A DNA stretch of 64,000 nt, from the NCBI GenBank assembly GCA_900660155.1, contig CABFPE010000006.1:1678752-1742751 (forward strand). The letters run 5' to 3'. The translations under genes were made by a program, and so were the position numbers. Below, piece by piece: positions 11,612-23,200 of the stretch (the first letter of the stretch is position 1; each line of letters opens with the position of its first letter). Source of the stretch: Hofstenia miamia. Its lineage: Eukaryota > Xenacoelomorpha > Acoela > Hofsteniidae. Under the pieces are notes generated by a model, which saw only the letters and a program-made list of their open reading frames with translations, did not search any database and was not told the origin of the DNA.

Positions 11612-11720
11612 TCGGATATTGTGGTCGGCAACTAAGCAGACGAACAAAAGAACATGAAACTAATTCAACCATTTCAAAACACCTAAAAAATTGTGGATTA
11701 AGTTATGGAATATGTTAGTA
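11612..11720 (+). mobile_element. Second Penelope-like 3' fragment, head to head with the first
   Basis: The plus frame reads GYCGRQLSRRTKEHETN then ISKHLKNCGL, the same peptide as in the minus-strand copy. The two form an inverted repeat of about 42 bp (11329-11370 with 11612-11656). Confidence 0.7.
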
Positions 11721-13579
11721 CCTAAATATAAGTTGCATTGAAATACATTGTAAATGAAAAGGGGAAATATAATTCAATAACAGGACATTACGATTAAACA
11801 ATTTTAAATCAGATCAGATTTGATGATGAAGTGGGCCAGATTTGAAGTGCAGATGCATTTACAAATACATTAAATGCTCAAATATATTACCTAATCAAGG
11901 TCCAGAAAATGTAAGGCCTTATATGAATATATTGTTATATCACGTGTCTTTAACTTTAAAACGAAATGTTCAAAATTTTATCTAGTAAGGTCTGGAAAAA
12001 TCTAATGGCGTTGTTAAATTCATTTTAATGCGCTATAACAACAAAAAATCTAATGGCATTTTTCAAATCCTTGAATGTCGAAAGCGCATATTTTATTTTT
12101 CACAATATCAACGTCTACGTCGGAAATATTTTAAGTAAAAGATTTCATTCCCTCTTAAAAAAGTCCCTTAGCGTTTTTCTCCTAATTGTTTTTGTTTAAA
12201 TTAAATTGGAATATCATGTAGTAGTGAAATACAATTAAATTTTGTTCGTTAGATTTCCTTGCATGCATCAGTGTCTGTATAAGAACAAGTTTGAAAATTA
12301 GAAAATCCGTTATTAAATAAAATACATAGTTAACTACAAATAAGTTAGTGATGTTGATTTGAAATGTATCCCAAATGCCTTAAAATTAACTTAAAGTTAC
12401 TGTGTAACATAATGTACGTGTTTCATTTATATTTGAAAGTGTGAAAGTATGAAGACATCAACAGCTTGTTTATTCTCAATATAATTAGCACTGGAAGCGC
12501 GATGATACGTCAAGATGACCTATAAGCCTTTTTTGTTTGCTTGGTTATTTATTCAGCAAAAACATTAGCAGGTATATATACGCACTATTATGTTGACAAT
12601 CTCATTGAATTTGCTGTTAGTAGAAATTTTGTTTCTATTCAATAATTTTCGCATATGAAGCATCAGATGTAAATATATTCTCCCAGAGCGCTCGCTGTTC
12701 TAGTGTTAATGTACTAATGCTTACAAAATTTGTTTGAATGTTGTTATTGATTATTGCATTAATGTTTATAAAAATGGTTTCGAAAAAATCTGCAAAAAAT
12801 ATATGCAATAAAATTCTCCATGTTTTAAATTCAGAATAATAAAATATTTCATCATGCGTTTCATAAATTAGTAGTTAGGTATTCTACGCAGAATAAATGA
12901 AAATATTTATATATTAAATAAAAAATCATATGATTGAAAATCAATAAATTTCAATTAGAATCGACAACTTTAATAGTTGGTGATATGCATACGAAATATA
13001 TGCGGAAGATATTCATCATCGTCCAAATGCCTAAAAAAATTGTATACAAGTGCTTTTTTATTTTTGACGACAGATGGAGTGTTTGTAAATTGTTCCTTTT
13101 ATATTTGAAGTTGTAACTATGATGTATCAGTATATTTATTTGATGCTTCTTTTTTTACTTCATAACGTATGATAGAGCCATTTTACAACTAAAAAAAGAC
13201 ATTTTCTTAGAGCAACTAATTTAACTATGTAGTTACTGTTCCGGGTTTTTGCCAACAATTGTTCCGGTTTCGTATTATCATTATATTGAATAAGGTGTCT
13301 CTTAGTGAAAATTTACTTTTGGATACATTCATAGCATTTTGAAAACGAAAAGATCACAAGAAACTTTTTTTTAAATTTAGAAACATGTCTAAAAATATGT
13401 TCATACACTATTAATAAGAATCAACCATAACTAATGAGCCAATATCCCAATTTTGATAGTATTAAATGGATTGTAGTGGATAATGACAATTTCCGTTGAT
13501 TAAATGATAAATAGGAGGGACACAAAGTAAAAAATGTCAAAATTTAAATAAAGGTTAATTTTAAAATTCTTGAGTTTAT
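11721..13579. other. Intergenic stretch, no gene recognised
   Basis: AT-rich sequence with no domain-bearing frame on either strand. A 60-codon plus frame at 12934-13116 has no recognisable feature. Confidence 0.6.
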
Positions 13580-13665
13580 GTATGAATTTAAAAAGAAACG
13601 CATCATTTACTTAGCATGTTTCGGCATTTCACTGTCATTATCAAAAAGTTTACCACCATTATATT
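13580..13665 (-). mobile_element. Probable Penelope-like 3' tail remnant
   Basis: On the minus strand the sequence TGATAATGACAGTGAAATGC is followed by CGAAACATGC. This matches the general form of Penelope-like 3' ends (TGA-GATGAC...CGAAACATG). No coding part is left. Confidence 0.4.
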
Positions 13666-14233
13666 CACAAATTATTCATCAATATTTTCTTTAAATAATT
13701 ATAAATTTAATAGTTTTGATGCCTATGTATATATATTTTGAAAATTTTCAGGTCAAAGAATGTCAAAATTTTGCAGAATTTGAAAATAGGTAAAAAAAAT
13801 TGAAATGTTTCTTGAGGTCAAATTTTAGATCTATTTTTTAAAAACAAGAAATGTATGAATGCTTTTCATAAAATTCCCTTTAAAACGTTCTAATACAAAA
13901 GTTTAACAACATTTCTTAATAGTAGAGTATCTGAGAAAATTTATGTTTTTTTCACTTAAAATGTAAACAAAGTTTAGTGAGGAGAAATCCTTTAATAAGC
14001 CTAGAACCATATTCACAATTCGCTTAGCTTTTAAAAATATAAACTTCTTGGTTTCAAAAGCATGGGAAGATATCACTGCTCAAATAAACATTTTACTATG
14101 CACTGATTGGCTTGGACTTTAGGCAAATTGGCATTCCATTCTGCTATGTTCATTAATAAATTACATTTGAAGTTCCTCAATGTATGCTATGCCAAAGAAC
14201 TCAATTCAATAGAGCCTTAGCAAACAAAAAAAT

Positions 14234-14860
14234 ATGCTAAAGTATTTCCAGTTACTTCTGATGATAAAAAGTCATAGAAAGCTTGCAAAACATGTTTCAA
14301 AGCAACAGTCATCAACATCTATTCAGGAATTCATAGAGCTACATAGAGAAAATTACTTGGATAAACTTTTCGTTGCTTCAATGCTTCAATTAAATATTCC
14401 TTTGAATGCAGCAAGACATTCTGCAATTATCGAACTACTTCAATTATGTGAAAAACAATTGCCATAACAATGCTAGCATTAAAGAAAGTGAACAATGCCA
14501 TGGCAAAAGTAAAGGCTGCAACTGTGAGAAATCGAACACGAGCTAAACAATCAATCCAGAAGCCACTTCAACCCATACAAACTTGATCTTCAAAATACTA
14601 CTCAGATAATTTCCATGCAAGGAAAAGATTGTTAATGAATTTACTACAGAAGGCCATTACAAAAGTGGTCATTGTTGAGAGAGCAAGAACTGCTGCCACG
14701 CAAAAAGTAGTGCAATTCACAAATTACTTTGAACTGAATTGGACTTGTAAAATGTCTTTGCATGAATCAACCTCAATTTAAGATGCTTGGCAAAAAATTG
14801 GAAACTATATATTATATGACTTAATAAATAATCGGCGCAACGGGTTAATTAAATCCTACA
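14234..14860 (+). pseudogene. Degraded DNA-transposase-like sequence (hAT-like)
   Basis: The frame at 14234-14467 (77 codons) contains FIELHRENYLDKLFVASMLQ followed by LNIPLNAARHS. This resembles the region after the zinc finger of hAT/ZBED transposases (small hydrophobic helix, then 'gipf..v....f..l'). Downstream, in other frames, a basic segment and WQKIGNYILYDLINNRRNG can be read. Stops separate the pieces. The hAT assignment is inference. Confidence 0.35.
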
Positions 14861-15275
14861 GAATATAGATTTCAGAAAAAAAGAAAAAAGCGAAGTGTTC
14901 TCCTGCTCTTGTGGGAAGGTTTTTCTCAATGTTAAAAAACGTGCTTCAGGATAAGGGATTTTTTTTAAGGATAATGTGTATTTCTATATTGGCGCTTTTT
15001 ACAACCTAGTTATTATGTTTAGCATAGCATACATGAATTCCACAAAAAATATTTAGGTCAATTTTTTAGTCAAAAACTTACGTTTTTAAGTAAATATGTA
15101 AAAAATTTAGGTAAAAAATCGCCGTAATGATAAATTACTAGTAGAATATAAATTAAGCTGTTGGGAAGGCAACAATGGTACTTGAAATTGATCAATACGA
15201 CACTTTCTAGATCTTTTAGTACAGCAAATGCTTAAAAATATATTTAAAAATGTTTGTACATATTAATAAGATTAA

Positions 15276-15772
15276 TTATCGTTTTTTTGCGATTGGAATC
15301 CTGTCAATTATTTGTAAAATTAATAGAGTCTGCATTAAAGAGCTCTGCCAAAAACGTCGCTGTTCCACGGCTGAAAATGCGAGAAAATTGGATTTATAAG
15401 AATCGAATTTGTAGAGCATCCATAGAAAATCTGAAATTTCACGAGTAGTATAGATTGCTCCTCTTGATTCATACTTTGTTTTCATTTTCAAAGTTTTCTT
15501 GTCTATGCTGTCACATTTATTATTGGATCCTAGTAAGCAATTTTCCATCGTTTTCAGCATAATCTCAGTAGGGTAGTCCTCCAACCATAAACTAACTTCT
15601 ACAATTGCATCTATTTTTTCATTTCTAATGTAGATTTCTTCATGCGGATAACGCTTAAAGTAATTGTCCACAATATCTAGTTTGACATTCTTAAGAAATT
15701 CCTGCAGACGAAGAAACCGATTACTATCATCAACACTCAAATAAAAATTGTCTCTTCTCGACACAATTTCAG
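15276..15772 (-). CDS. Alternative (second) terminal exon of the LRRC74-like gene
   Basis: An exon-like unit begins after a TTTAG acceptor with CT GAA, which is phase 1. It runs open for 497 nt to a stop and encodes a peptide that aligns along its length with the terminal exon at 20790-20252. Shared landmarks are AE...RR..FYLS..D.NRF.RLQ.FL, WLED, and TKY..R......EIS.FLWM.YK. Joined to LRR exon 4 (ending in phase 1) it would give a 527-residue protein. No LRR exons were found between 15.8 and 20.2 kb, so it looks like a duplicated last exon used in alternative splicing, or a relic of one. The open frame and preserved splice phase argue for function. No poly(A) evidence was judged. Confidence 0.6.
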
Positions 15773-16779
15773 CTAAACACAATTCTATTACTTAGATTTT
15801 TTAAAATGTCAATTACGGTTTTGATTTTTCGAGTCAATACCAAAATTTGATTATTTTTCATTACACCCAAAAAGTGTAGACAGTTAGACAGTCCTATTAA
15901 TGTGATATGATTTCAATTCCCAACCTATTTCAATAGAAATCTAATTGAGATTGTTTTGGGAAACCTAGAGAAATTACAGAAAGTAAGTTCCACATATTTC
16001 TGATGATGATAATAATAAACAAGTTTAACTATTTATAGCCCATGGAAAAAATTAGTGGTGACGTTGTGCTAAGAACAATTCCATTATAATCATATTTGCA
16101 TATACAGGCTGTTTATACATTAAATAGGAACTGCTGTGGCCTATATTTAGTAAATGTTGATATGTTTAAATGAACAGAAGTCTGTTTGGTTGATTATTTA
16201 TTGATTGTTAGACAATATTTGACATATATATTTCATTCAATCTAACACTTAAAACTCAAGAATTTAATGCGATTGTTGGTGTAGAGCATTGTACTGAAAA
16301 TCCTCGTAGTACATCTCCGCGGTTGTATCTATTATGCAAAACAATTTATTGAATATTAAAAAAGAATGTACATTGGGTTCCTCACATATCACCAGATGAT
16401 CATTAATATCAACAAATGGAAGGTTCCCAGTGAATTATAAATGAAATGCATGAAGATGTAATGGTTGTTGATGAAAAATGGCTATTTGCATATAATTGCA
16501 CTCAGGCATTTGCAATATTGTATTGCAATAATATTTTATCAAAAAATAAATTACTCAATATTTTGCGGTCACAAAATATACTATGTAAGTTATTTTTTGG
16601 ATATTGCTAATTTGAAAGGAATTTTTCTGAAGTTTAATTCCAAATCAAGGATAACAATACTGAACTGAATGGACTGTTAGGTGTATGAACACTGTGCTTG
16701 AGCAAAAACCAAATATCAGCCATAAAATTCTTTATTTAGTTTATTAAACATAATTGGAATAAGTTTATAACACAAGCTA

Positions 16780-16811
<32 letters not shown>
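16780..16811. repeat. (ACT)n microsatellite
   Basis: About ten ACT units directly before the duplicated segment at 16814. Confidence 0.9.
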
Positions 16812-16813
16812 AA

Positions 16814-17399
16814 TGACTTCAATTCGCTTTATAAAGCGCTACAAACTAAATTTACAAGTAAAACAAAATTTTTTGAAAATAAAATATAGTTCATAATTAT
16901 CACATTATTTCTTTTTATGAGATGATCTTACTTCTCTACAATTACTGCAATTGCAAGACAGAAACCATGAGCAAGTATTGTTCAATTTAAAATGATTAAT
17001 AACATAATCTTCAAAAAATATACGAAGTTGTTTCTTTACAATGCTAGGACGATCATAAATGTTGATATTAGAATTGACTGATATGTAATTAGTCAAGTAA
17101 GTAATACGATCCCAATAGTTGCTATGAGATGTAACCAATTTGCACTTAGGATATATATATATATTACACATCCTATAGGGATCGTTTCAGACGAAAAATT
17201 TTATGATGCATTGTACTTGAATCTAATCTAAATAATAATGGTTTTCAAATATATTTATATAAAGTAATTGTTTTGGATTGTCAATACAAAAATTATTTTC
17301 CTACATTTCAAAATCAGTTAAACCTCCATTAAATATAAAGCATATAGACCTAAATTAGCAGAAATATATGTGTATATAAGGTTTATATATATAGATGCG
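16814..17399. repeat. Near-identical 585-bp duplicated segment, copy 1
   Basis: Matches 17878-18460 almost base for base, with a few small indels. Copy 2 starts directly after a single N, so the duplication may be an assembly error. The minus strand carries an 88-codon frame ending CSWFLSCNCSNC.EVRSSHKKK in both copies. It is basic and Cys-rich at the end and has no recognised domain. Confidence 0.85.
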
Positions 17400-17815
17400 A
17401 CAGTTCATTAATTGTCATTACTTGTAAAGCTGTTTAATTTGCTTAATGATACCTTAAAATGGCAATTTCCTTTTCGCTTGATTCGAAGAAACAAATGTTT
17501 GATGATAATTTTCAGATAAGAGGAATTAATGTGAAATATTTTTATACTGTGCTACTTGACCAAAAAAGCCTTGCGGTACGGTAATTTAATATATCATTGT
17601 CACCGAGTGTACTTCTAGCTGACACATGGTAGAGAAATAATAATACTCAAAATTATACTATTAAAAAAATAATACTGCATTCTAGGTTAGAATTTGTGAT
17701 TGCATTTTTAGACTGTTTATTTTTTAGTTGAAAAAATTCACGTATATACATAGGCACATAAGAAATAGAGCACAGCAAACTTTATAGATTTAATAATAGA
17801 AAAATGTGTATGGAC

Positions 17816-18594
17816 CAGAGATGGAAGTGGGACAGATTTTTGTAACCTGCACTGCCCTGCCCCCCCCCCCACAGACNTGACTTCAATTCGCTTTATAAAG
17901 CGCTACAAACTAAATTTACAAGTAAAACAAAATTTTTTGAAAATAAAATATAGTTCATAATTATCACATTATTTCTTTTTATGAGATGATCTTACTCCTC
18001 TACAATTACTGCAATTGCAAGACAGAAACCATGAGCAATTGTTCAATTTAAAATGATTAATAACATAATCTTCAAAAAATATACGAAGTTGTTTCTTTAC
18101 AATGCTAGGACGATCATAAATGTTGATATTAGAATTGACTGATATGTAATTAGTCAAGTAAGTAATACGATCCCAATAGTTGCTATGAGATGTAACCAAT
18201 TTGCACTTAGGATATATATATATATTACACATCCTATAGGGATCGTTTCAGACGAAAAATTTTATGATGCATTGTACTTGAATCTAATCTAAATAATAAT
18301 GGTTTTCAAATATATTTATATAAAGTAATTGTTTTGGATTGTCAATACAAAAATTATTTTCCTACATTTCAAAATCAGTTAAACCTCCATTAAATATAAA
18401 GCATATAGACCTAAATTAGCAGAAATATATGTGTATATAAGGTTTCTATATATAGATGCGGGCACCACACTACCACTGCCAAATATTTTGAATCCTCACT
18501 GCCTAAAAGATACAGAAATTCCCACTCCATAACCGCCCCGACTTGCCCCGACCCACCTTACCCCATAACTCGACCCACCTCACTTTCATCTCTG
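17816..18594. mobile_element. hAT-type miniature element with 8-bp target duplication
   Basis: Ends are CAGAGATGGAAGTG and the complementary CACTTTCATCTCTG, flanked on both sides by the exact 8-bp repeat GTATGGAC (17808-17815 and 18595-18602). CAGAGATG-type ends and 8-bp duplications are diagnostic of hAT elements. Without the internal duplicated segment (17877-18460) the element is only about 195 bp, GC-rich and without coding sequence. Confidence 0.8.
17878..18460. repeat. Near-identical 585-bp duplicated segment, copy 2
   Basis: Partner of 16814-17399. It begins right after the N at 17877 and sits inside the hAT miniature element. Confidence 0.85.
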
Positions 18595-18602
18595 GTATGG
18601 AC

Positions 18603-20251
18603 ATAATTACTAAAATTATCTTTCAGAATAAAAAGATGAAAGATGTGATGTTAAGAAGTATATTATCAATAGGGCTTATTTGCTACCGCATCGATCTGTG
18701 CTAGATTGTTTTGAGGTTTATTAGTTAAATGAATTAGCTGAGAATCAGACAAAATCAAGGCCTCTAAACAAGGTTGGTTGTCAACGGATAGATTGGAAAC
18801 GTCTGCGAATCCATCATAACAGTTTGCGAACACTTGAAAAAGTTAGATTTTTCCATTTAAGTATCATTCAGCGTTTTTTGATTTAAGGTTAACATAATAC
18901 AATTGCAACACAATTGGACTAGCATTTTTGATGGAATCAGTAGATACATGGAGTAGACAGCACATTATCGAAGTTATCAAATCAAATTCACGGTATTGTG
19001 TTTGTGAATCTCCATGAAGTATACGTCAGTCCATAAAGTACGGTAATTCAAGAACAACATTATGCAGTCAGCTGATTGCTATAAGCAGTAAATAGCAATC
19101 TAGTGTTTGATTTGCAATACCAGAAACTATATTAATTTATGTTGAAAACACTAAAAAAATATTATTTAACGGATTTCGTAAATACCTCATGCAGTGTCAT
19201 ATCCTATATCATATCTGAAACGTATTAAAAGACTTAATTAAACCGTGTTGCTAAGTCACCGTGAAAATTGGTAGTTTCTAGGAAAATTTCTAGTAAATCA
19301 ATAACAGAAACAAATTAGGTTCACCTCATAATCTGAGAAATATCATTATCAATTTCCTGCATATGAAATTCGCCAAGTTAATACATACATAAATGAGAGA
19401 ATCAAATATTAAATTTCCATTATCATCTACGATCAATTGCTGTCAGATATGTTTTTTCAAACATCTTACTATTACATATTATCTCATTGCTCTGCTAAAG
19501 AACTTTCCCAGATTTAAAAATATTCTCAAAATCTATTTTTCAATAGAAAAATTGAATGTATATTTCAAACCCCTTATATACTAAGGTAAGCCAAATTGTA
19601 AAACCATGCCCGATGGTTTGTTGGGGACTAAGCCTCCTCGGTTAAACAAGTTATTCCACTTGTTGCAGAGCATGTTGTGAGCTTTTACCAAACACCATTC
19701 ATTTTAATAATCTTACATAACTTATTTGAATAATAAATACAATTTTCCTCCATTTAGTAGCGTGCAATGAAAATGATTCAAATTTCTTCAGAAGTTTAGT
19801 GGTATACCCAAATTCATGATTAATAGAACGACCAAAGCACAACATGGATAAAGTATAAACTACAACAATGAAACTACAACAGCGTTTCCATTAACTCTAT
19901 TTCGACTACTTCTAGTGCATATATTCAAAATCAGTTAATTTAATACAATTGCCAATGCTCTTGTACAACAATTCAAACCTTTATAACAATAATTCAAATA
20001 TGAATTGAAAAGGTTTGCTTTGTGAAAGTATAATTGAACTTTACTGCTACCCTAAGATGCTATACATTGTGTGCCCAAAACAGTGCAGTAGAAATTCAGA
20101 AATATATTCAAAAAAAATTTATAAGTAAGCAACAACAGAATATTGTTAAAGTTTGAATTATGCAAGCGAAAGTAAGTATATACAGCATACATGAACTTGC
20201 ACATTATATTATTAAAACAGAACACGTCAGCTTTGTTATTTATTAAAAACA
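18603..20251. other. Spacer between the two terminal exons, nothing recognised
   Basis: AT-rich. A 63-codon plus frame at 19393-19584 has no recognisable domain. If the 15.3-15.8 kb exon is used, this is intronic. Confidence 0.5.
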
Positions 20252-23200
20252 TCATTCAGAATTTGACAGCTTTTCATCAAGATATTTTCTGTTGAAGTCA
20301 ATGCAATGTTGGATAATGCCCAACATGACTAATGTGTGTAACACTTGGTTTTGTAGCACAAGCTTCCTTTCCCCTTTTGTGAATTTTGTGTTAGTGCTTT
20401 TATAATACTGAATTTTGTAAATCATCCAGAGAAACTCACTGATCTCTGTTTCTGTAATAAGACCTGCTCGTAGATCATATTTAGTTTTTAAAAGCATAGT
20501 TCTTCTTTCGATTTTGTCAATTATGTGATTTGAGGCAAGAATGTGATTTTCAACTGATTTCTGCATGCTCATGGGAAGCATATCTTCCAGCCATCGATTT
20601 TGCTGGGAAATATTTGCAAGTGACAAAATGCCAGACTTATGAAGGTACATGTTGTTTTCCGTTGTAGTGAATTTGTAGAAAATGTCTAATATGTCTTTAT
20701 TCACAAAATTAAGAAATTTCTGCAAACGAATAAATCGGTTTTTATCATTGGTACTCAAATAAAACGTATTTCTTCTTGTCAAAAATTCAGCTAAATAATA
20801 GTTGGCAAATTATATTCAACTCAACTGAATGCATAAACTATGTTATTTCATAACTATACATAATGCTTTAATATAAGAAAATGTGCACTTAAGCATTCTA
20901 TATTTTTAACCCAGCAATCAGCCTAGTAGAACAGAATTGCTTAACACTTTAATTATCCATTTTTTCTGAAATCATTTAATGTACCCTTACTGGAATTCTA
21001 GGTAATAAACAGTTCTGGTAATAATCTAAATGAACATGAAGAAACTCTTTCATATATTTGAGAGGAGTTATCAATATTTTCCAAGACTAAAATTTAATAA
21101 ATAAGAACTTTGTGATAATTTTTTATTGCAATTTTTTGGAAGAAATTTAGAAATAATTAAATAGCAAGTACTTGCAAATATTTGAATGGTTCATTAGAAA
21201 AATATTTAGAATGGATTGATGATAGCTTTCTAGAAACAAAAGTCGGCTACTTTATTTCATTAACCCTATATTCAGTAGGAATTTTTCAGAATCTTAGGTG
21301 GTTTTCTCCAGAAAGCAAAATATTTTAGGGTAGCCATGGGCATAGGCATGGTAAGAATCTATAGATGAATCAATATCAAAGCCTTTCAATATTTCTCAAC
21401 AGGCTTGTTTAAAAATTTTGACAAGGCGCTTTGATAATTTAAAGTAACGCTAGTGGATATAGGGTTAACAAATATAACTTTTCCATTAAAAATAAGTCTA
21501 ACATTTTGAAAACATTTTGAAATTTTAACGTTTATGTTGCTGTTAACACTGATGTTATGTGGATGATAACTAACAAAGATCGTGACTTTCTCTTCAAATT
21601 AGTTAGCAATAAGAAATTTTCTAAAACTGTAGAACATTTTGAATGCTATAGCATAGCAGTTTATGTCATACTATCAGAATTNNNNNNNNNNNNNNNNNNN
21701 NNGATAACTAACAAAGATCGTGACTTTCTCTTCAAATTAGTTAGCAATAAGAAATTGTCTAAAACTGTAGAACATTTTGAATGCTATAGCATAGCAGTTT
21801 ATGTCATACTATCAGAATTCTACACAATAATACTATTTTAATAAACTTAGAAAAACGCTTCTAAAGCAATGATAACAAGAGTCAAATTAATGAGGGAATT
21901 TTGATTACAATTCTTGAAATATTTGAAAATACCAAATACAAAAACGAATGGTAATTAAGCAGATACAATCGAGAATTGCAACAAGGAACTTTGACTGTTT
22001 TTTAATATGTGCACAGATCTTCCAAACCCATTGAGACGTGCCGTGCGCAAAGTCAGAGGTCGCGGGTCCTCTATCATGCAGTGCTTTCAGATTGAGCAGA
22101 CCATTAATAGTTTTTAAACTATAAGGGTTTAAAATTTTTTTATAGGATCATGAAAATTTTTTAAAAATCCCCAGGCTGCTTAAGGTTATTGTGCAAAGAT
22201 AGCTATCTCATTAAAAGTCAAAGTTCAACATGCGACGCTTTTGACAAAATGATTTACATGTATATGGTAAGCTAACATTCGAAGTAAGGTTCTATGTTAA
22301 GTAAGCAATGCTAAGCATACTTTTACAAATTTTAAGATAATCTTACCTGTTGAGAAGCAAGCATTAGTTATTGTAAGCACTTCTAGTGTTTCATTCCTTA
22401 CCATGGCACTCTGGATTAGTTTATAACAATCAGTCTCCTTCATGATAACTTTTTCCATTCTCACAATTTTAAGTGATTTGTGTGATGACAAAATTGATGA
22501 AATGAAAGGTATGTCTTCTTCTGTTAGTCTTACATTTGAAATGTCTAGCATTCTAATTGTGTCATTCTTAAGAAGACCAGTCTTTAATGGTTTATAAAAT
22601 TTACTTCCAAGTATGTTGTTGCTTAAGTTAAGAATCTCCAAAGTTGTATTCGTTGCCAAGCACGTGCTTACAATTGAAGCGTCCTCTTTAAAAAGAATAG
22701 CGTTTCCTGATATGTCTGAACGCAAATACAGTTATTCATGCTTAAAATGAAAGTAATTCTTAAACAACGAAATAATATTTCAATTATATTCCTTCCTTAC
22801 TAAATTACTTTTATTAAAGTTAATTGTTAGTTATGGCACAACTAATCAATTTTTAAAATAATGAATTTTCATCTATTATGACAATTGGGGATTTTGCAAA
22901 ATTTATAAAGGACGAGAGAAGATCGCATATATAGGAAAATAAATTATTTGTAACCATGAACGTATTTGCATGTCTACCTAAATCAATAAGTTTCTGATTT
23001 GATTTGATACTCTTGAAAATCGCTTTGGCACCAGCTTCCAATATCTGATTATCACTTAAGTGTAACGACATAATTGATTCATTCATAATAAGCGACTTTG
23101 CAAATTTCAAGCAGCTTGATGATAAAATTGAATTGTTATCAAGATGTAGTACCTTGCAGCTTGCGTTTGAACCAAGAATTCCACTAAATTGTTCCACACT

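Noticed and set aside
16905-18232. Two 87-88-codon minus frames as a gene pair
   Set aside because: They are the two copies of a probable assembly duplication; no recognised family and a TA-run start.
21557-21841. 94-codon frame spanning Ns
   Set aside because: Crosses an assembly gap between duplicate sequences; not a gene.
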